A DNA stretch of 64,000 bases from an uncultured Bacilli bacterium (GCA_934155185.1 CAKPGT010000001.1:1-64000); one strand, 5' to 3'; counted from the stretch's first letter, positions 15,541 through 24,513 are shown. Numbers and translations: made by a program. Notes: a model not told the origin generated them from the letters alone.

Positions 15541-17457
15541 ATGAGAAATATAATACTAGTTATACCTAAATTAGAAGAATATTCTTACGAAGAAAAATTA
15601 GAAAAAGATCCAAACACCATGAGCTATAACGCTGGGTATGACGTAACTTATTCTGGGTATCATTATGATACTGGGTGTATTGTTTTTAATAAAGAAAAAT
15701 GGAAAGATGTATATAATAAAAGAATCAAAGAAAATAGATATTTTGCCTACATAAAAGACCTTGATATTAATAAGTACGTTGGCTACGTAAACTATCAGTA
15801 TAATAAATTAGATAATATTTATGATTGTGGCATTCTAATAGAATATAAATATAGAGGTAAAGGATATGCAAAGGATGCCCTTAGATTATTAATAAAAGAA
15901 GCTAATAATAATGGTATAGAATATTTATATGATTCATTTGAAAAGGATAGAAAAAACACGCTAAAAACGTTTTTAGATGTTGGTTTTGAAGTATATAGAA
16001 AAACCACTTGGGAAAAATTTAATAAAGATGTAGATGGTGTTATAGTTAGAATTAATACAAATACTATATTACCCAATATTTCGAAGATAAAAAATATTGA
16101 TGATGTTCTTTTATTTATGAAAAATAATATTAGATATGGGTGGTTAGATATTAATGGAGAAGTTCATATTGGTAATATGAAAAACTTTAGAAGATTGTAT
16201 AAAACTATGACCATTAATGAAATACTAAAATATGGTATTGGTACATGTATAGATCAAGTTAATTTAATGAATTATATATTAAATAATATAGGTATAAAAA
16301 ATAAGATGTTTGCAACTAGAATATACGAACCAAATACTTTTGATAACTTAGATGCCAAGGAACATATGCATTGTTTTGTACTTTGTTATGTTGATAATAA
16401 GGTCTATCACATAGAGCATCCTAATTGGAATAAGATTGGAATTTATGAATATAAAAGTGAAGATGTAGCACTAAAAACAATAAATAAATATTATGTAAAT
16501 TTATCAAATGGTATTTTAAGACCAATAACTGAATTTTATGAAGTTAATCAAAATATATCATTTAAGGAGTTTAACAGCTATATAAATAACTTAAATATAA
16601 CATTTAGGAAACTAAAAAATAATAAAAGTGATTATGAAATACTATATAATTGGTGTAATAATAGGCATGTTTATGAATACTTTGAACAAAGAAAACTTAA
16701 TTATAATGAAATAGTAGATAAATATAAAACAAAACTAAAGGAAGGAAAACAAGAATTATTTATTATTAAATCTGACAATAAAGATATTGGATTAGTACAG
16801 ATTTATAAGTATGAAAGTGATCTAAAAATAGAAAAACTGAATAAATATAGAAATGTTTATGAATATGATTTATTTATCGGTGATGATAATTATTTAAATA
16901 TGGGTTTAGGCAAAAAAATAGTAATGTGTATAAATGATATAATCTATAAAAAGTATAATGCAGATGGTATATTATTAAGACCATTTAAAAGGAATAGTAG
17001 GGCAATTAAGTGTTATTTAAAATGCGATTTTAAAGAAATATATAGTTATACAGATAGTGATACAATTGGCAGTGAAGAGGAAATAGCTATTTTACTTAAT
17101 GAACCTGATAGATGGAAATTTGGAATGAAGCCAAATGCACTAGCTAAACTTGTACTAGATGGTAAAAAAACTGCAACAACTTCTTTATATAGATATGAAA
17201 ATTTATCTAAACCTGGTGATTTTTCAGTTATTGTAGATTCTAATTGTAATAGTGTTTGTGCAATAAAAACTAAAAGGGTAGTTATAAAAAAATTTAAAGA
17301 TATATCCTGGGATTTAGCAAAACTAGAAGGTGAAAATGACTCGCTAGATGATTGGAGAAAAGTACATATTAATTTCTTTAGTAAGATAGATAATAATTTT
17401 AATAGTAATACAAAAGTTATATTTGAAATATTTGAGGTATTAAAGAAATGGAAATAA
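15541..17457 (+). CDS. four-domain fusion: GNAT - transglutaminase-like - GNAT - ASCH
   Basis: 638 residues. GNAT 1 (about 1-165) has acetyl-CoA loop YRGKGYAKDAL (104-114). A transglutaminase-like domain (about 180-335) has Cys236 in GIGTCIDQ, His277 in MHCFVL and HIEH at 290-293. GNAT 2 (about 354-515), with GLGKKIV and RPFKRNSRAI, resembles AAC(6')-type acetyltransferases. The C-terminal ASCH domain (about 525-638) is canonical, with KTATTSLYRYE, KPGD and DDWRKVH. I know no described protein with this order. It follows the ASCH-deaminase gene without a gap and overlaps the next GNAT gene by 10 bases. Cytoplasmic; function unknown. Confidence 0.8.
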   Translation: MRNIILVIPKLEEYSYEEKLEKDPNTMSYNAGYDVTYSGYHYDTGCIVFNKEKWKDVYNKRIKENRYFAYIKDLDINKYVGYVNYQYNKLDNIYDCGILIEYKYRGKGYAKDALRLLIKEANNNGIEYLYDSFEKDRKNTLKTFLDVGFEVYRKTTWEKFNKDVDGVIVRINTNTILPNISKIKNIDDVLLFMKNNIRYGWLDINGEVHIGNMKNFRRLYKTMTINEILKYGIGTCIDQVNLMNYILNNIGIKNKMFATRIYEPNTFDNLDAKEHMHCFVLCYVDNKVYHIEHPNWNKIGIYEYKSEDVALKTINKYYVNLSNGILRPITEFYEVNQNISFKEFNSYINNLNITFRKLKNNKSDYEILYNWCNNRHVYEYFEQRKLNYNEIVDKYKTKLKEGKQELFIIKSDNKDIGLVQIYKYESDLKIEKLNKYRNVYEYDLFIGDDNYLNMGLGKKIVMCINDIIYKKYNADGILLRPFKRNSRAIKCYLKCDFKEIYSYTDSDTIGSEEEIAILLNEPDRWKFGMKPNALAKLVLDGKKTATTSLYRYENLSKPGDFSVIVDSNCNSVCAIKTKRVVIKKFKDISWDLAKLEGENDSLDDWRKVHINFFSKIDNNFNSNTKVIFEIFEVLKKWK

Positions 17458-17930
17458 TAGAATATGAAGATAAATATCTAGAAGATGTTAAAGATTTACT
17501 AGTAGAATTAGAAGAATATATAATTTCTATAGATGAAGATAATTTAGACCAGTTGCATGAAGAATACAGAGACAAAATGGCTATTTTAGATTTAAAAAAA
17601 GTAAGCGATAATTGTGGTAAATGCTATTTAATGATAGAAAATAACAAGGCAGTTGGGTTAATTATGGGATATGTTAGAGCTTATGATAAATATGATTATT
17701 TAGATTATAAATGTCCAAGGTGTGGTGAAATATCAGAATTAATTGTTTCTAAAAATGCAAGGAGTAAGGGTGCAGGTCAACAACTAATTAGAAAAATGGA
17801 AGAATATTTTAAGCAGATAAACTGTGAATATATTTTGATAGATGTTTTTGCTTATAATAAAAATGCCATTAAATTTTATGAAAAAAGTGGATATCATACA
17901 AGAGGACTTATTGATATTAAAAAAATATGA
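17448..17930 (+). CDS. GNAT-family N-acetyltransferase
   Basis: 160 residues. Acetyl-CoA binding region SELIVSKNARSKGAGQQLIRKMEEYF and C-terminal NKNAIKFYEKSGY are typical of GNAT enzymes. A CPRCG pair in the middle (about residues 85-90) is unusual. ATG overlaps the end of the four-domain gene. Last gene of the attenuated ASCH-deaminase operon. Substrate unknown: a drug, an amino acid or a protein N-terminus. Confidence 0.85.
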   Translation: MEIIEYEDKYLEDVKDLLVELEEYIISIDEDNLDQLHEEYRDKMAILDLKKVSDNCGKCYLMIENNKAVGLIMGYVRAYDKYDYLDYKCPRCGEISELIVSKNARSKGAGQQLIRKMEEYFKQINCEYILIDVFAYNKNAIKFYEKSGYHTRGLIDIKKI

Positions 17931-17962
17931 TGTTTTGTAAAACTAATATGGAGTGATGTGAT

Positions 17963-18037
17963 ATGATAGTTAGTAATTTAAGAAAAACTAAAAGAATAAA
18001 ACTGTTTATAGATATAGGAGGAGAATTTTATGAATAA
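17963..18037 (+). CDS. 24-codon ORF resembling an ABC-F N-terminus
   Basis: ATG with GGAGTG upstream. The peptide begins MIVSNLRKTKRIKLF and looks like the first residues of the ABC-F protein 1 kb downstream (MIVNNLKKAICNKAIF). Its stop overlaps the start of the double GNAT gene (ATGAATAA), so it could couple translation to it. Either a truncated copy of an ABC-F gene start or a leader peptide. Confidence 0.4.
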   Translation: MIVSNLRKTKRIKLFIDIGGEFYE

Positions 18038-18968
18038 ATATTATCAAATGTTTAAACAGAGCTTCCCGTACATAGTAAGAAATAGAGAAGAAGCTTTAAG
18101 AATACTAAATAACCCTGAAAATAAATTTATCGATATTAATGATGAAAAAGGTAATTTAATAGGCACATCTATTATACATAAAAATACAATTTTAATGTTA
18201 TGTGTTTCAGGAAAATTCAGAAATAATGGACTGGGGACGAGACTATTAAAAAATTCAGAGGAATTTATAGAAAAATGTGGTTATAATGAAATAAATATAG
18301 GAGTTGGAGAAAATTATCTTATGCCAGGAATACCTATGGCAACTAAACCGTATAGTGAAGAACTAAAAGAAGATGAGATATATAAATGTGTGACAAATGA
18401 CTCATATAATTTCTTTTCAAGAAGAGGATATTTTCATTCATGGAAAGATGCTAATTGCTTTGATATGAGAGCAGATTTAGAAAAAAATAATTTTTCAAAT
18501 GAATCCATAGGTGATGTAATTGATGGAATAAAATATCGTTTTGCTAACATTAATGATATTCCAAAAATAATAGAAGCCACAGATGATGCTTGCAAAGAAT
18601 TTAGTGTATATTATAAAGATAAAAATTTATATAGTAAAAAATCAAGACAAAAGGTTTTAATCGCCACATGTAATGGAGAAGTATGTGGAGCACTCATTAT
18701 TAGTATTGAATTTGAAGCAAAAGATTTAGGAAGCGTAGGATGTACAGTTGTTAGGCACAAATATAGAGGAAAGCATATTGCTGTAAATATGGTTGTTCTG
18801 GGGACAAAATACTTAAAATCTTTAGGATTGAAAAGTGGTTTTTTGGGATATACTTATTCAGGATTAGATAAAATGTACGGTTATGCTGGATATAAAATAT
18901 GTATATATTATTGTATGGCTCAAAAACAATTAAATTCAAAAAAAGATAATTGCAATATAAAAATATAA
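18030..18968 (+). CDS. double GNAT-domain acetyltransferase
   Basis: 312 residues with two GNAT folds. Domain 1 (about 1-150) has GKFRNNGLGTRLLKN. Domain 2 (about 165-305) has a related but weaker acetyl-CoA loop KYRGKHIAVNMV, and ends with GYKICIYY. Tandem GNATs occur in mycothiol synthase-like and in several antibiotic acetyltransferase-like proteins. AGGAGGAG precedes the ATG. It sits just before the ABC-F gene (39-base gap). Confidence 0.8.
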   Translation: MNKYYQMFKQSFPYIVRNREEALRILNNPENKFIDINDEKGNLIGTSIIHKNTILMLCVSGKFRNNGLGTRLLKNSEEFIEKCGYNEINIGVGENYLMPGIPMATKPYSEELKEDEIYKCVTNDSYNFFSRRGYFHSWKDANCFDMRADLEKNNFSNESIGDVIDGIKYRFANINDIPKIIEATDDACKEFSVYYKDKNLYSKKSRQKVLIATCNGEVCGALIISIEFEAKDLGSVGCTVVRHKYRGKHIAVNMVVLGTKYLKSLGLKSGFLGYTYSGLDKMYGYAGYKICIYYCMAQKQLNSKKDNCNIKI

Positions 18969-19007
18969 AGAAATATATATCATAAAAAAGTTGTGGGGTA
19001 TGTGAAA

Positions 19008-20618
19008 ATGATAGTAAATAATTTGAAAAAAGCAATATGTAATAAAGCGATTTTTAGTGATATAACGTTTACTTTATCAAGTAATGATAAAATTGGTCTT
19101 GTTGGAGCAAATGGAGCAGGTAAATCTACTTTACTAAAAATAATTTCAGGCACAATTAAACCTGATTTTGGAAGTGTTAAATTAGAAGATGAAACGGTTG
19201 GATTTCTAAGACAAGAAATTTTATATAATGATTGCAAATTATCTATAATTGATTATATAAAAAAAGAAACTAAAATTAGTGAATTAGAAGAAAAATTACA
19301 TGAACTTGAGAATAATCTAAATGAAGATAATATGGATGAATATGGTGAAGTTTTAAATATTTTTTTAAGTATCGATGGATACTCATTTGAAGATAAATTA
19401 AAAATGATACTATCAGGACTTAATTTTAAATCGGATATAAATACTATTATTCAAAATTTATCTGGTGGAGAAAAGATGAAAGTTTTGTTAGCAGCATTAC
19501 TTCTTAAAAATCCTGATATACTATTACTAGATGAGCCTACTAATAATTTGGATATTAAGGCTATAGAATGGTTGGAAAATTACTTGAAATCTTCGAATAA
19601 AAAGATGATAATTGTTTCACATGATGAAGAGTTTCTAAATAATATAGCAAATAAGATATATGAGTTAAAGGATGAAAAAATAAAAGAATATAATTTATCG
19701 TATAATGATTATTTGACTCAAAAAGAAATAGAATACAATCATATGAAGGAAGAATATTTAAAAGCTCAAGAAAAACTAGATAAATTAAAAATAAAGGTTC
19801 AAAAGGCAAAAGAGTGGGTTAATAAGGGAACGAACAAAAAGGCACATAATGACAATGATAAAATTGCTAATAACTTTGCTAGGGAAAGAACTAAATCTTC
19901 AAATGTATCAAAATTGTCAAAAGAATTAAAAGAATTTGAAATGCCAGATTTTGACACCCAAAGACCTATAAATGTATTTTTTCTGGTAGATAAAAATAAG
20001 GGTAATAAAGATATAGTGTTAGAAAATCTTGTTTGTGGTTATAAAAATTTTAGAACACCTGAGTTTAATTTATCTATACCATTCGGTTTGAGGTTAAAAA
20101 TAAGTGGTGAAAATGGTTCAGGTAAGACAACCCTGATTAAGACAATTTTAGGTGAAATAAAACCAATATGTGGAAATGTTAGAATTGGTAATAATGCTAA
20201 AATTGGATATATATCTCAAAATACATTAAGTGATGAAATTAGTGATAATATATATGAATATTTAATTAATGAAAATGAAGAAGTGGATAAATCACAAATA
20301 TTTATGTTATTGGATAAATTTGATATAAAATATGAAGATAAGGACAAAGCATATTCATCCTTATCCCCTGGTGAAAGAACAAGAGTTAATCTTGCTAAAT
20401 TAGCATTAAATGGCACTAATATTCTTATATTAGATGAGGTTACAAATCATTTGGATAGTGAAGCTTTAAACTTAATATATGAACTTATAGAAACGTATGA
20501 AGGAACCATAATAAGTATTTCACATAATAGAAAATATAATGATAAACTAAAAGCTGATTTGGATTTGGATGTTAAAAAGGGAATTGTAACAAGCGAAAGC
20601 CTTACGTACTATAGATAG
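19008..20618 (+). CDS. ABC-F family ATPase (ribosome-protection/translation factor type)
   Basis: 536 residues, two ATP-binding cassettes and no membrane segments. Domain 1 Walker A is GANGAGKST (35-43), with LSGGE signature near 152 and Walker B LLLDEPTNN. Domain 2 Walker A is GENGSGKTT (about 365) and signature LSPGER. A Lys-rich linker (about 240-310) is the domain that reaches the ribosomal E/P site in known ABC-F proteins. I chose ATG 19008 after TGGGGT. Such proteins remove antibiotics from ribosomes or act in translation. Its C-terminal part is duplicated in fragment form at 22.7 kb. Confidence 0.85.
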   Translation: MIVNNLKKAICNKAIFSDITFTLSSNDKIGLVGANGAGKSTLLKIISGTIKPDFGSVKLEDETVGFLRQEILYNDCKLSIIDYIKKETKISELEEKLHELENNLNEDNMDEYGEVLNIFLSIDGYSFEDKLKMILSGLNFKSDINTIIQNLSGGEKMKVLLAALLLKNPDILLLDEPTNNLDIKAIEWLENYLKSSNKKMIIVSHDEEFLNNIANKIYELKDEKIKEYNLSYNDYLTQKEIEYNHMKEEYLKAQEKLDKLKIKVQKAKEWVNKGTNKKAHNDNDKIANNFARERTKSSNVSKLSKELKEFEMPDFDTQRPINVFFLVDKNKGNKDIVLENLVCGYKNFRTPEFNLSIPFGLRLKISGENGSGKTTLIKTILGEIKPICGNVRIGNNAKIGYISQNTLSDEISDNIYEYLINENEEVDKSQIFMLLDKFDIKYEDKDKAYSSLSPGERTRVNLAKLALNGTNILILDEVTNHLDSEALNLIYELIETYEGTIISISHNRKYNDKLKADLDLDVKKGIVTSESLTYYR

Positions 20619-20716
20619 TTTTATAATATTACTTTTTAAATAATAAATTTTTAAATATGATATAATTAAAGTAAATAATAAATAATCAATGAATGTATTT
20701 AAAGTGGTAAAAATAA

Positions 20717-20752
20717 ATGGAAAGGAATCTGTATAAATATTTTAAATTGTAA
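20717..20752 (+). other. possible 11-codon ORF before the GNAT gene
   Basis: ATG to TAA, 11 residues, in the 140-base gap after the ABC-F gene. No good ribosome site. An extended -10 (TGATATAAT) lies near 20660. Probably chance, but noted because three other units here have leader ORFs or structured leaders. Confidence 0.15.
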
Positions 20753-20759
20753 TTAAATT

Positions 20760-21332
20760 ATGTGCAAATTAAATGAAATTAAATATAGTTATGCAACTTT
20801 TGCTGATGCTTACGGAATAAATTATGTTGCGGCTCATAGTTGGAAAGAAACGTATTCTGCGTTATTGCCTAATAAATATTTAGATGATAGGATTAAGAAC
20901 ATTTCAAGTAAAACCGAGGCAACGAAGAAGTTTTTAAGGACATACAATGGCAAGTATATAGTTGCTAAAGATAAGGGAAAAGTAATTGGAATATTGGCAT
21001 TTTGCCCATCTACGGATGAAAAGTATAAAGAATATGGGTATTTAAATGCCATTTATGTATTAAAAGATTATCAAGGGTATGGCATTGGAAAAGAATTATT
21101 TAAAAGGGCTGTTTATGGCTTAAGGCAAATGGGATATTCAAAAATGAAACTTGAATGTATGTGTGGCAATGAAGCATTGAATTTTTATAAAAAGTATATG
21201 GGTATAGTTGAATGCCAGATTGACTATCCAATAAAAGATGTTGGAGTGGTAAAAGCCGATGTAGTATTATTTGAAGACTTAGCTAAAACAACAGAATTAT
21301 TAAATATAAATAAATCAATGTTTTATAAGTAA
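20760..21332 (+). CDS. GNAT-family N-acetyltransferase
   Basis: 190 residues. The acetyl-CoA loop is LKDYQGYGIGKELFKRAV and the C-terminus has NEALNFYKKYMG. The N-terminal segment contains HSWKETYSALLP, seen in many drug-type acetyltransferases. The start is ATG 20760, with no strong ribosome site seen; an ATG further downstream would cut into the first strand. Monocistronic by spacing. Substrate unknown. Confidence 0.83.
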   Translation: MCKLNEIKYSYATFADAYGINYVAAHSWKETYSALLPNKYLDDRIKNISSKTEATKKFLRTYNGKYIVAKDKGKVIGILAFCPSTDEKYKEYGYLNAIYVLKDYQGYGIGKELFKRAVYGLRQMGYSKMKLECMCGNEALNFYKKYMGIVECQIDYPIKDVGVVKADVVLFEDLAKTTELLNINKSMFYK

Positions 21333-21387
21333 GATATCACTAAACAGTTTTTAACTATAAAGTATATAGAGAAAGGGATGAAATAAA

Positions 21388-22596
21388 ATGAGACTATTTA
21401 TAAGTGGTGGGGGAAAAACACTATTAGCAACTAAAAAACTTAATGAAATAATAGAGCATGATAAGCCTATTTTATATGTTCCACTTGCTATTGATGAAGT
21501 GAAATATTCTTATGATAACCGTTTAGAATGGATTAAAGATGAATTAAGAGATGTTGATTTTCCTAATATAGAAATGGTTAAAACATTTGAGGAGCTTACT
21601 TTGAAAAATTACGATGATTATAGTGCTATATTTATTGATGATGGTAATACTTTTAAATTATTAAAAGGAATAAAAGAAAGTGGTGCTTTTACTAAAATTA
21701 AGAATTACATTAATAATGACGGGATTGTTTTTGGCAACGGTGCTGGTTCTATAATATTTGGTCAATGTATTGGCACAGATAATTATGATTTAAGAGATGA
21801 TGCAAGTTTAGAAGAACAAATGGGATTTGATGCTGTGAATTATTATTCATTGATATGCCATTTTTCAAATCAAGATAGTCAAAAGCCAAAATTAAATATG
21901 GAATACTTGATAGAATTATCAAAAAAAGAAAAAATAGTTGCGCTACCAGAAGAAGTAACTTTATATATTCATGACGGTATTTTTGATATATTAGGAAATA
22001 GGCCATTTTATATTTTTGAAGGCGGAAATAAAATAACATATAATGCTTTAAACAATAGAATTAGTGAATTTAATAAAATTAAAACTGATGAAGAGCTAAT
22101 GGATTTTATGAATAAAAACATTACTTATGGCTGGCAAGAAAATAATGGTGGACTGCACTTTAATAATCTTACTGATTTTAGACAAAATTATATAGTTAAC
22201 TCTATAGAGCTTGCATTATTTAATGGACTTGGAACCTGTATAGAGCAGGCAAAAATTATAAAAGCATTTTTTGACAGAATTGGTTTAGAAAATAAATTAT
22301 TTTGTCATAGAGGTTATGAGACTGAAGAAAACTTTGACAAAGATGTTAGAATGCATTGCTTTGTACTATTTAAATACAATAATATATGGTATCACTTTGA
22401 ACATTCTAATAGACCAAAAAGAGGAATACATCCGTATGAAAGTATAGAAAAAGCATTAGAAGATATAACAAGTGATTTCGAAAAACAAGATATCAGAGTG
22501 TTAACTGAAATACCAGATATTCCGGATAATATAACATTTAAGGAATTCAATAAGTATGTGAATTCTTTTGACAGAACTTATACAAAATTAAAATAA
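21388..22596 (+). CDS. S51 peptidase-like domain fused to transglutaminase-like domain
   Basis: 402 residues. Residues 1-195 resemble S51 peptidases, with DDGNTFK at 84-90. The nucleophile elbow reads FGNGAGS where FGxSAGx is expected, so Ser is replaced by Gly118 and peptidase activity is probably lost. Residues 230-402 are the same transglutaminase-like domain as in the 15.5 kb fusion: Cys284 in GLGTCIEQ, His323 in MHCFVL, HFEH at 336-339, and a shared NITFKEFN ending. AAAGGGATG precedes ATG. The combination is new to me. Confidence 0.72.
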   Translation: MRLFISGGGKTLLATKKLNEIIEHDKPILYVPLAIDEVKYSYDNRLEWIKDELRDVDFPNIEMVKTFEELTLKNYDDYSAIFIDDGNTFKLLKGIKESGAFTKIKNYINNDGIVFGNGAGSIIFGQCIGTDNYDLRDDASLEEQMGFDAVNYYSLICHFSNQDSQKPKLNMEYLIELSKKEKIVALPEEVTLYIHDGIFDILGNRPFYIFEGGNKITYNALNNRISEFNKIKTDEELMDFMNKNITYGWQENNGGLHFNNLTDFRQNYIVNSIELALFNGLGTCIEQAKIIKAFFDRIGLENKLFCHRGYETEENFDKDVRMHCFVLFKYNNIWYHFEHSNRPKRGIHPYESIEKALEDITSDFEKQDIRVLTEIPDIPDNITFKEFNKYVNSFDRTYTKLK

Positions 22597-22609
22597 ATCT
22601 TTAACGGTG

Positions 22610-22705
22610 GAAGGCTATAAAAATATAGATAAATATAAAGGACAATCGTCGGTTTTGGAGGGTTTTGTGAGAGATAATGAATGGTATAATATGATGCTGG
22701 TATAG
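22610..22705 (+). pseudogene. C-terminal fragment of a GNAT gene
   Basis: A 31-codon open stretch ends in VLEGFVRDNEWYNMMLV, like the last strand of RimJ/L-type acetyltransferases. It has no start codon and no upstream domain. It is joined directly to an ABC-F fragment. Confidence 0.4.
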
Positions 22706-22971
22706 ATAAAGCATATTCGTCTTTGCCTCCAGGTGAAAGAATAAGAGTTAATCTTGCTAAAATGGCATTAAATAACACTAATATTCTTATATTAGATGAG
22801 GATTTGGACAGTGAAGCTTTAAACTTAATATATGAACTTATAGAGACGAATGAAGGAACCATAATAAGTATTTCACATAATAGAAAATATAATGATAAAT
22901 TAAAAGCTGATTTGGATTTGAATGTTAAAAAGGGAATTGTAACAAGCGAAAGCTTAGAAAAACATAGATAA
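22696..22971 (+). pseudogene. C-terminal fragment duplicate of the ABC-F gene
   Basis: About 90 residues closely match the end of the 19-20.6 kb ABC-F protein: DKAYSSLPPGERIRVNLAK, then LILDE, then SHNRKYNDKLKADLDL. Walker A is absent, and DEVTNHLD is shortened to DEDLD by a 9-base deletion. No usable start with a ribosome site. A relic of duplication and recombination. Confidence 0.8.
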
Positions 22972-22988
22972 TTTTTTATAATAATTGC

Positions 22989-23017
22989 TTGACAAATAAG
23001 TTAAAAATTGTTATTTT
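22989..23017 (+). promoter_or_regulatory. promoter of the attenuated GNAT unit
   Basis: TTGACA (22989-22994), 17-bp spacer, TATTTT (23012-23017). The leader of about 110 bases runs to a strong terminator. Confidence 0.65.
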
Positions 23018-23094
23018 ATAAGCAATAAGTGAGTTTGAGTGTGATATTATATCTAGCCTCAAAGGGCAAATAAAGGCCTACACGTACTTTAAAT

Positions 23095-23137
23095 AAGCAC
23101 GGAGTCACTATAGGAGTGACTTACGTGCTTTTTGTTT
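23095..23137 (+). terminator. strong leader terminator before a GNAT gene
   Basis: Nested hairpin: AAGCACG (23095-23101) with CGTGCTT (23124-23130), and inside it GAGTCACT (23102-23109) with AGTGACTT (23115-23122). There is one bulged A, an ATAGG loop and then a T-rich tail. The gene start is 35 bases beyond it. An upstream CACGTA (23081-23086) is complementary to TACGTG in the 3' arm, so alternative folding is possible. TTTGAG/CTCAAA in the leader can form another stem. Confidence 0.85.
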
Positions 23138-23164
23138 GTTACTCATAGATAGGAGGAAGAGATT

Positions 23165-23713
23165 ATGAAATATTTTAAGAAATTTATAGGACATAGATTA
23201 TATTTATCACCAATGAATATTTTAGATGTTGAAAAATATACCATGTGGATGAATGATAGAAGTGTAACGGATCCAACTGGTAGTACTGTTAAAATCATTT
23301 CTATAGAAGGAGAAAAAGAATGGATTACTAATGCAGGTAAAAATGGTGATGCAAACTTTGCAATAGTAGATATTAAAACTGATGAACTTTTAGGTAATTG
23401 TTCATTAATGAATATTAATAGAATAAATAGAAGTTGTACAGTAGGAATTTTTATTGGAGATGAAGAAAATAGGAATAAAGGCTATGGAAAAGAAGCGTTA
23501 AAATTACTTTTAAACTACGCTTTTAATTTTCAGAATATGCACAATGTTAATCTAGAAGTATTTTCTTTTAATAAAAGAGCAATTAAGTGCTATTCGAAAG
23601 TGGGATTTAAAGAGTATGGAAGGAGACATGAAGTATACTTTTTAGATGGTAAATATCATGATAAGATTGAAATGGAAATATTAGAAGATAATTTTAGAAA
23701 AGAAAGTAATTAA
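23165..23713 (+). CDS. RimJ/RimL-type GNAT acetyltransferase
   Basis: 182 residues. Acetyltransf_3 pattern: RLYLSPMNILDVEKYTMW near the N-terminus, acetyl-CoA loop EENRNKGYGKEALKLLLNYA, then NKRAIKCYSKVGF. AGGAGGAAG precedes the ATG. It is controlled by the terminator-containing leader just upstream. The next GNAT gene follows closely. Substrate may be a protein N-terminus, sugar or antibiotic. Confidence 0.85.
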   Translation: MKYFKKFIGHRLYLSPMNILDVEKYTMWMNDRSVTDPTGSTVKIISIEGEKEWITNAGKNGDANFAIVDIKTDELLGNCSLMNINRINRSCTVGIFIGDEENRNKGYGKEALKLLLNYAFNFQNMHNVNLEVFSFNKRAIKCYSKVGFKEYGRRHEVYFLDGKYHDKIEMEILEDNFRKESN

Positions 23714-23736
23714 TAATGACAGATAGAGGTGATAAC

Positions 23737-24513
23737 ATGATACACGTAAGAAGATATAAATATGGTGATGAATTTCAAATAAGTAAAATAATTACTAAAG
23801 ATTTATATACTGAAAATATTAAAGATTATGAAGAAATTAAGATAAAAGAATTAGCTAATCAGCTAAATCAAGATTTTATTAAAAAAAGGGCAGAAGTATT
23901 TCATGCATACGTCGTGCTAGATGATGAAAAAATTATTGGAGTTGGAATGATAGGACCATATTGGGGTAGTTCTACAGAAAGTTCATTTTTTACTATATTT
24001 ATAGATCCAGAATATAAAGGACAGGGAATTGGAAGAAAAATAATTGAAACTTTAGAAAGCAATGTATATTATAAAAGAGCTAACAGATTAGAAATTCCAG
24101 CTTCTATAACAGGACTTAATTTTTATAGACACTTTGGATATGGCTTTAAAATAACTGATAAAGTTAATGGAAATATAGTAGATGATGAAGGGGAATATAG
24201 GCTTGAAAAATATCCTAAAGAATCTTATGATAACAATCAAGATATTTATAATGTAAGACCGTACATTGATAATAAATATCATGAATTTGATGATTTAATA
24301 TATAGTTTCATTAAGAAAAATTTTAAGGACTACAGCGATTTCAAGAAGTACATAGATTCTAGTACCAATGATTTATATATAATAGAATATAACGGATTAA
24401 ATATAGGATATTTTGATAGAAAAAACGTTAACAAGATTTATCTAATCAATGAGTATAAGGATAGTGACATAAAGGAAAATCTAAGAAAGCAATTAATACT
24501 ATGGGGAAAATAA
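23737..24513 (+). CDS. GNAT acetyltransferase with extra C-terminal domain
   Basis: 258 residues. The GNAT core (1-150) has DPEYKGQGIGRKIIETLE and ends GLNFYRHFGYGF. The C-terminal 100 residues are like a second, degenerate GNAT domain without an acetyl-CoA loop. I use ATG 23737, which has GAGGTG 5 bases upstream; an in-frame ATG at 23716 has no ribosome site. Probably co-transcribed with the preceding GNAT. Confidence 0.78.
   Translation: MIHVRRYKYGDEFQISKIITKDLYTENIKDYEEIKIKELANQLNQDFIKKRAEVFHAYVVLDDEKIIGVGMIGPYWGSSTESSFFTIFIDPEYKGQGIGRKIIETLESNVYYKRANRLEIPASITGLNFYRHFGYGFKITDKVNGNIVDDEGEYRLEKYPKESYDNNQDIYNVRPYIDNKYHEFDDLIYSFIKKNFKDYSDFKKYIDSSTNDLYIIEYNGLNIGYFDRKNVNKIYLINEYKDSDIKENLRKQLILWGK

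Noticed and set aside
23024..23083. Leader ORF before the attenuated GNAT
   Set aside because: A 14-codon GTG frame exists but has no ribosome site, so it is not called.
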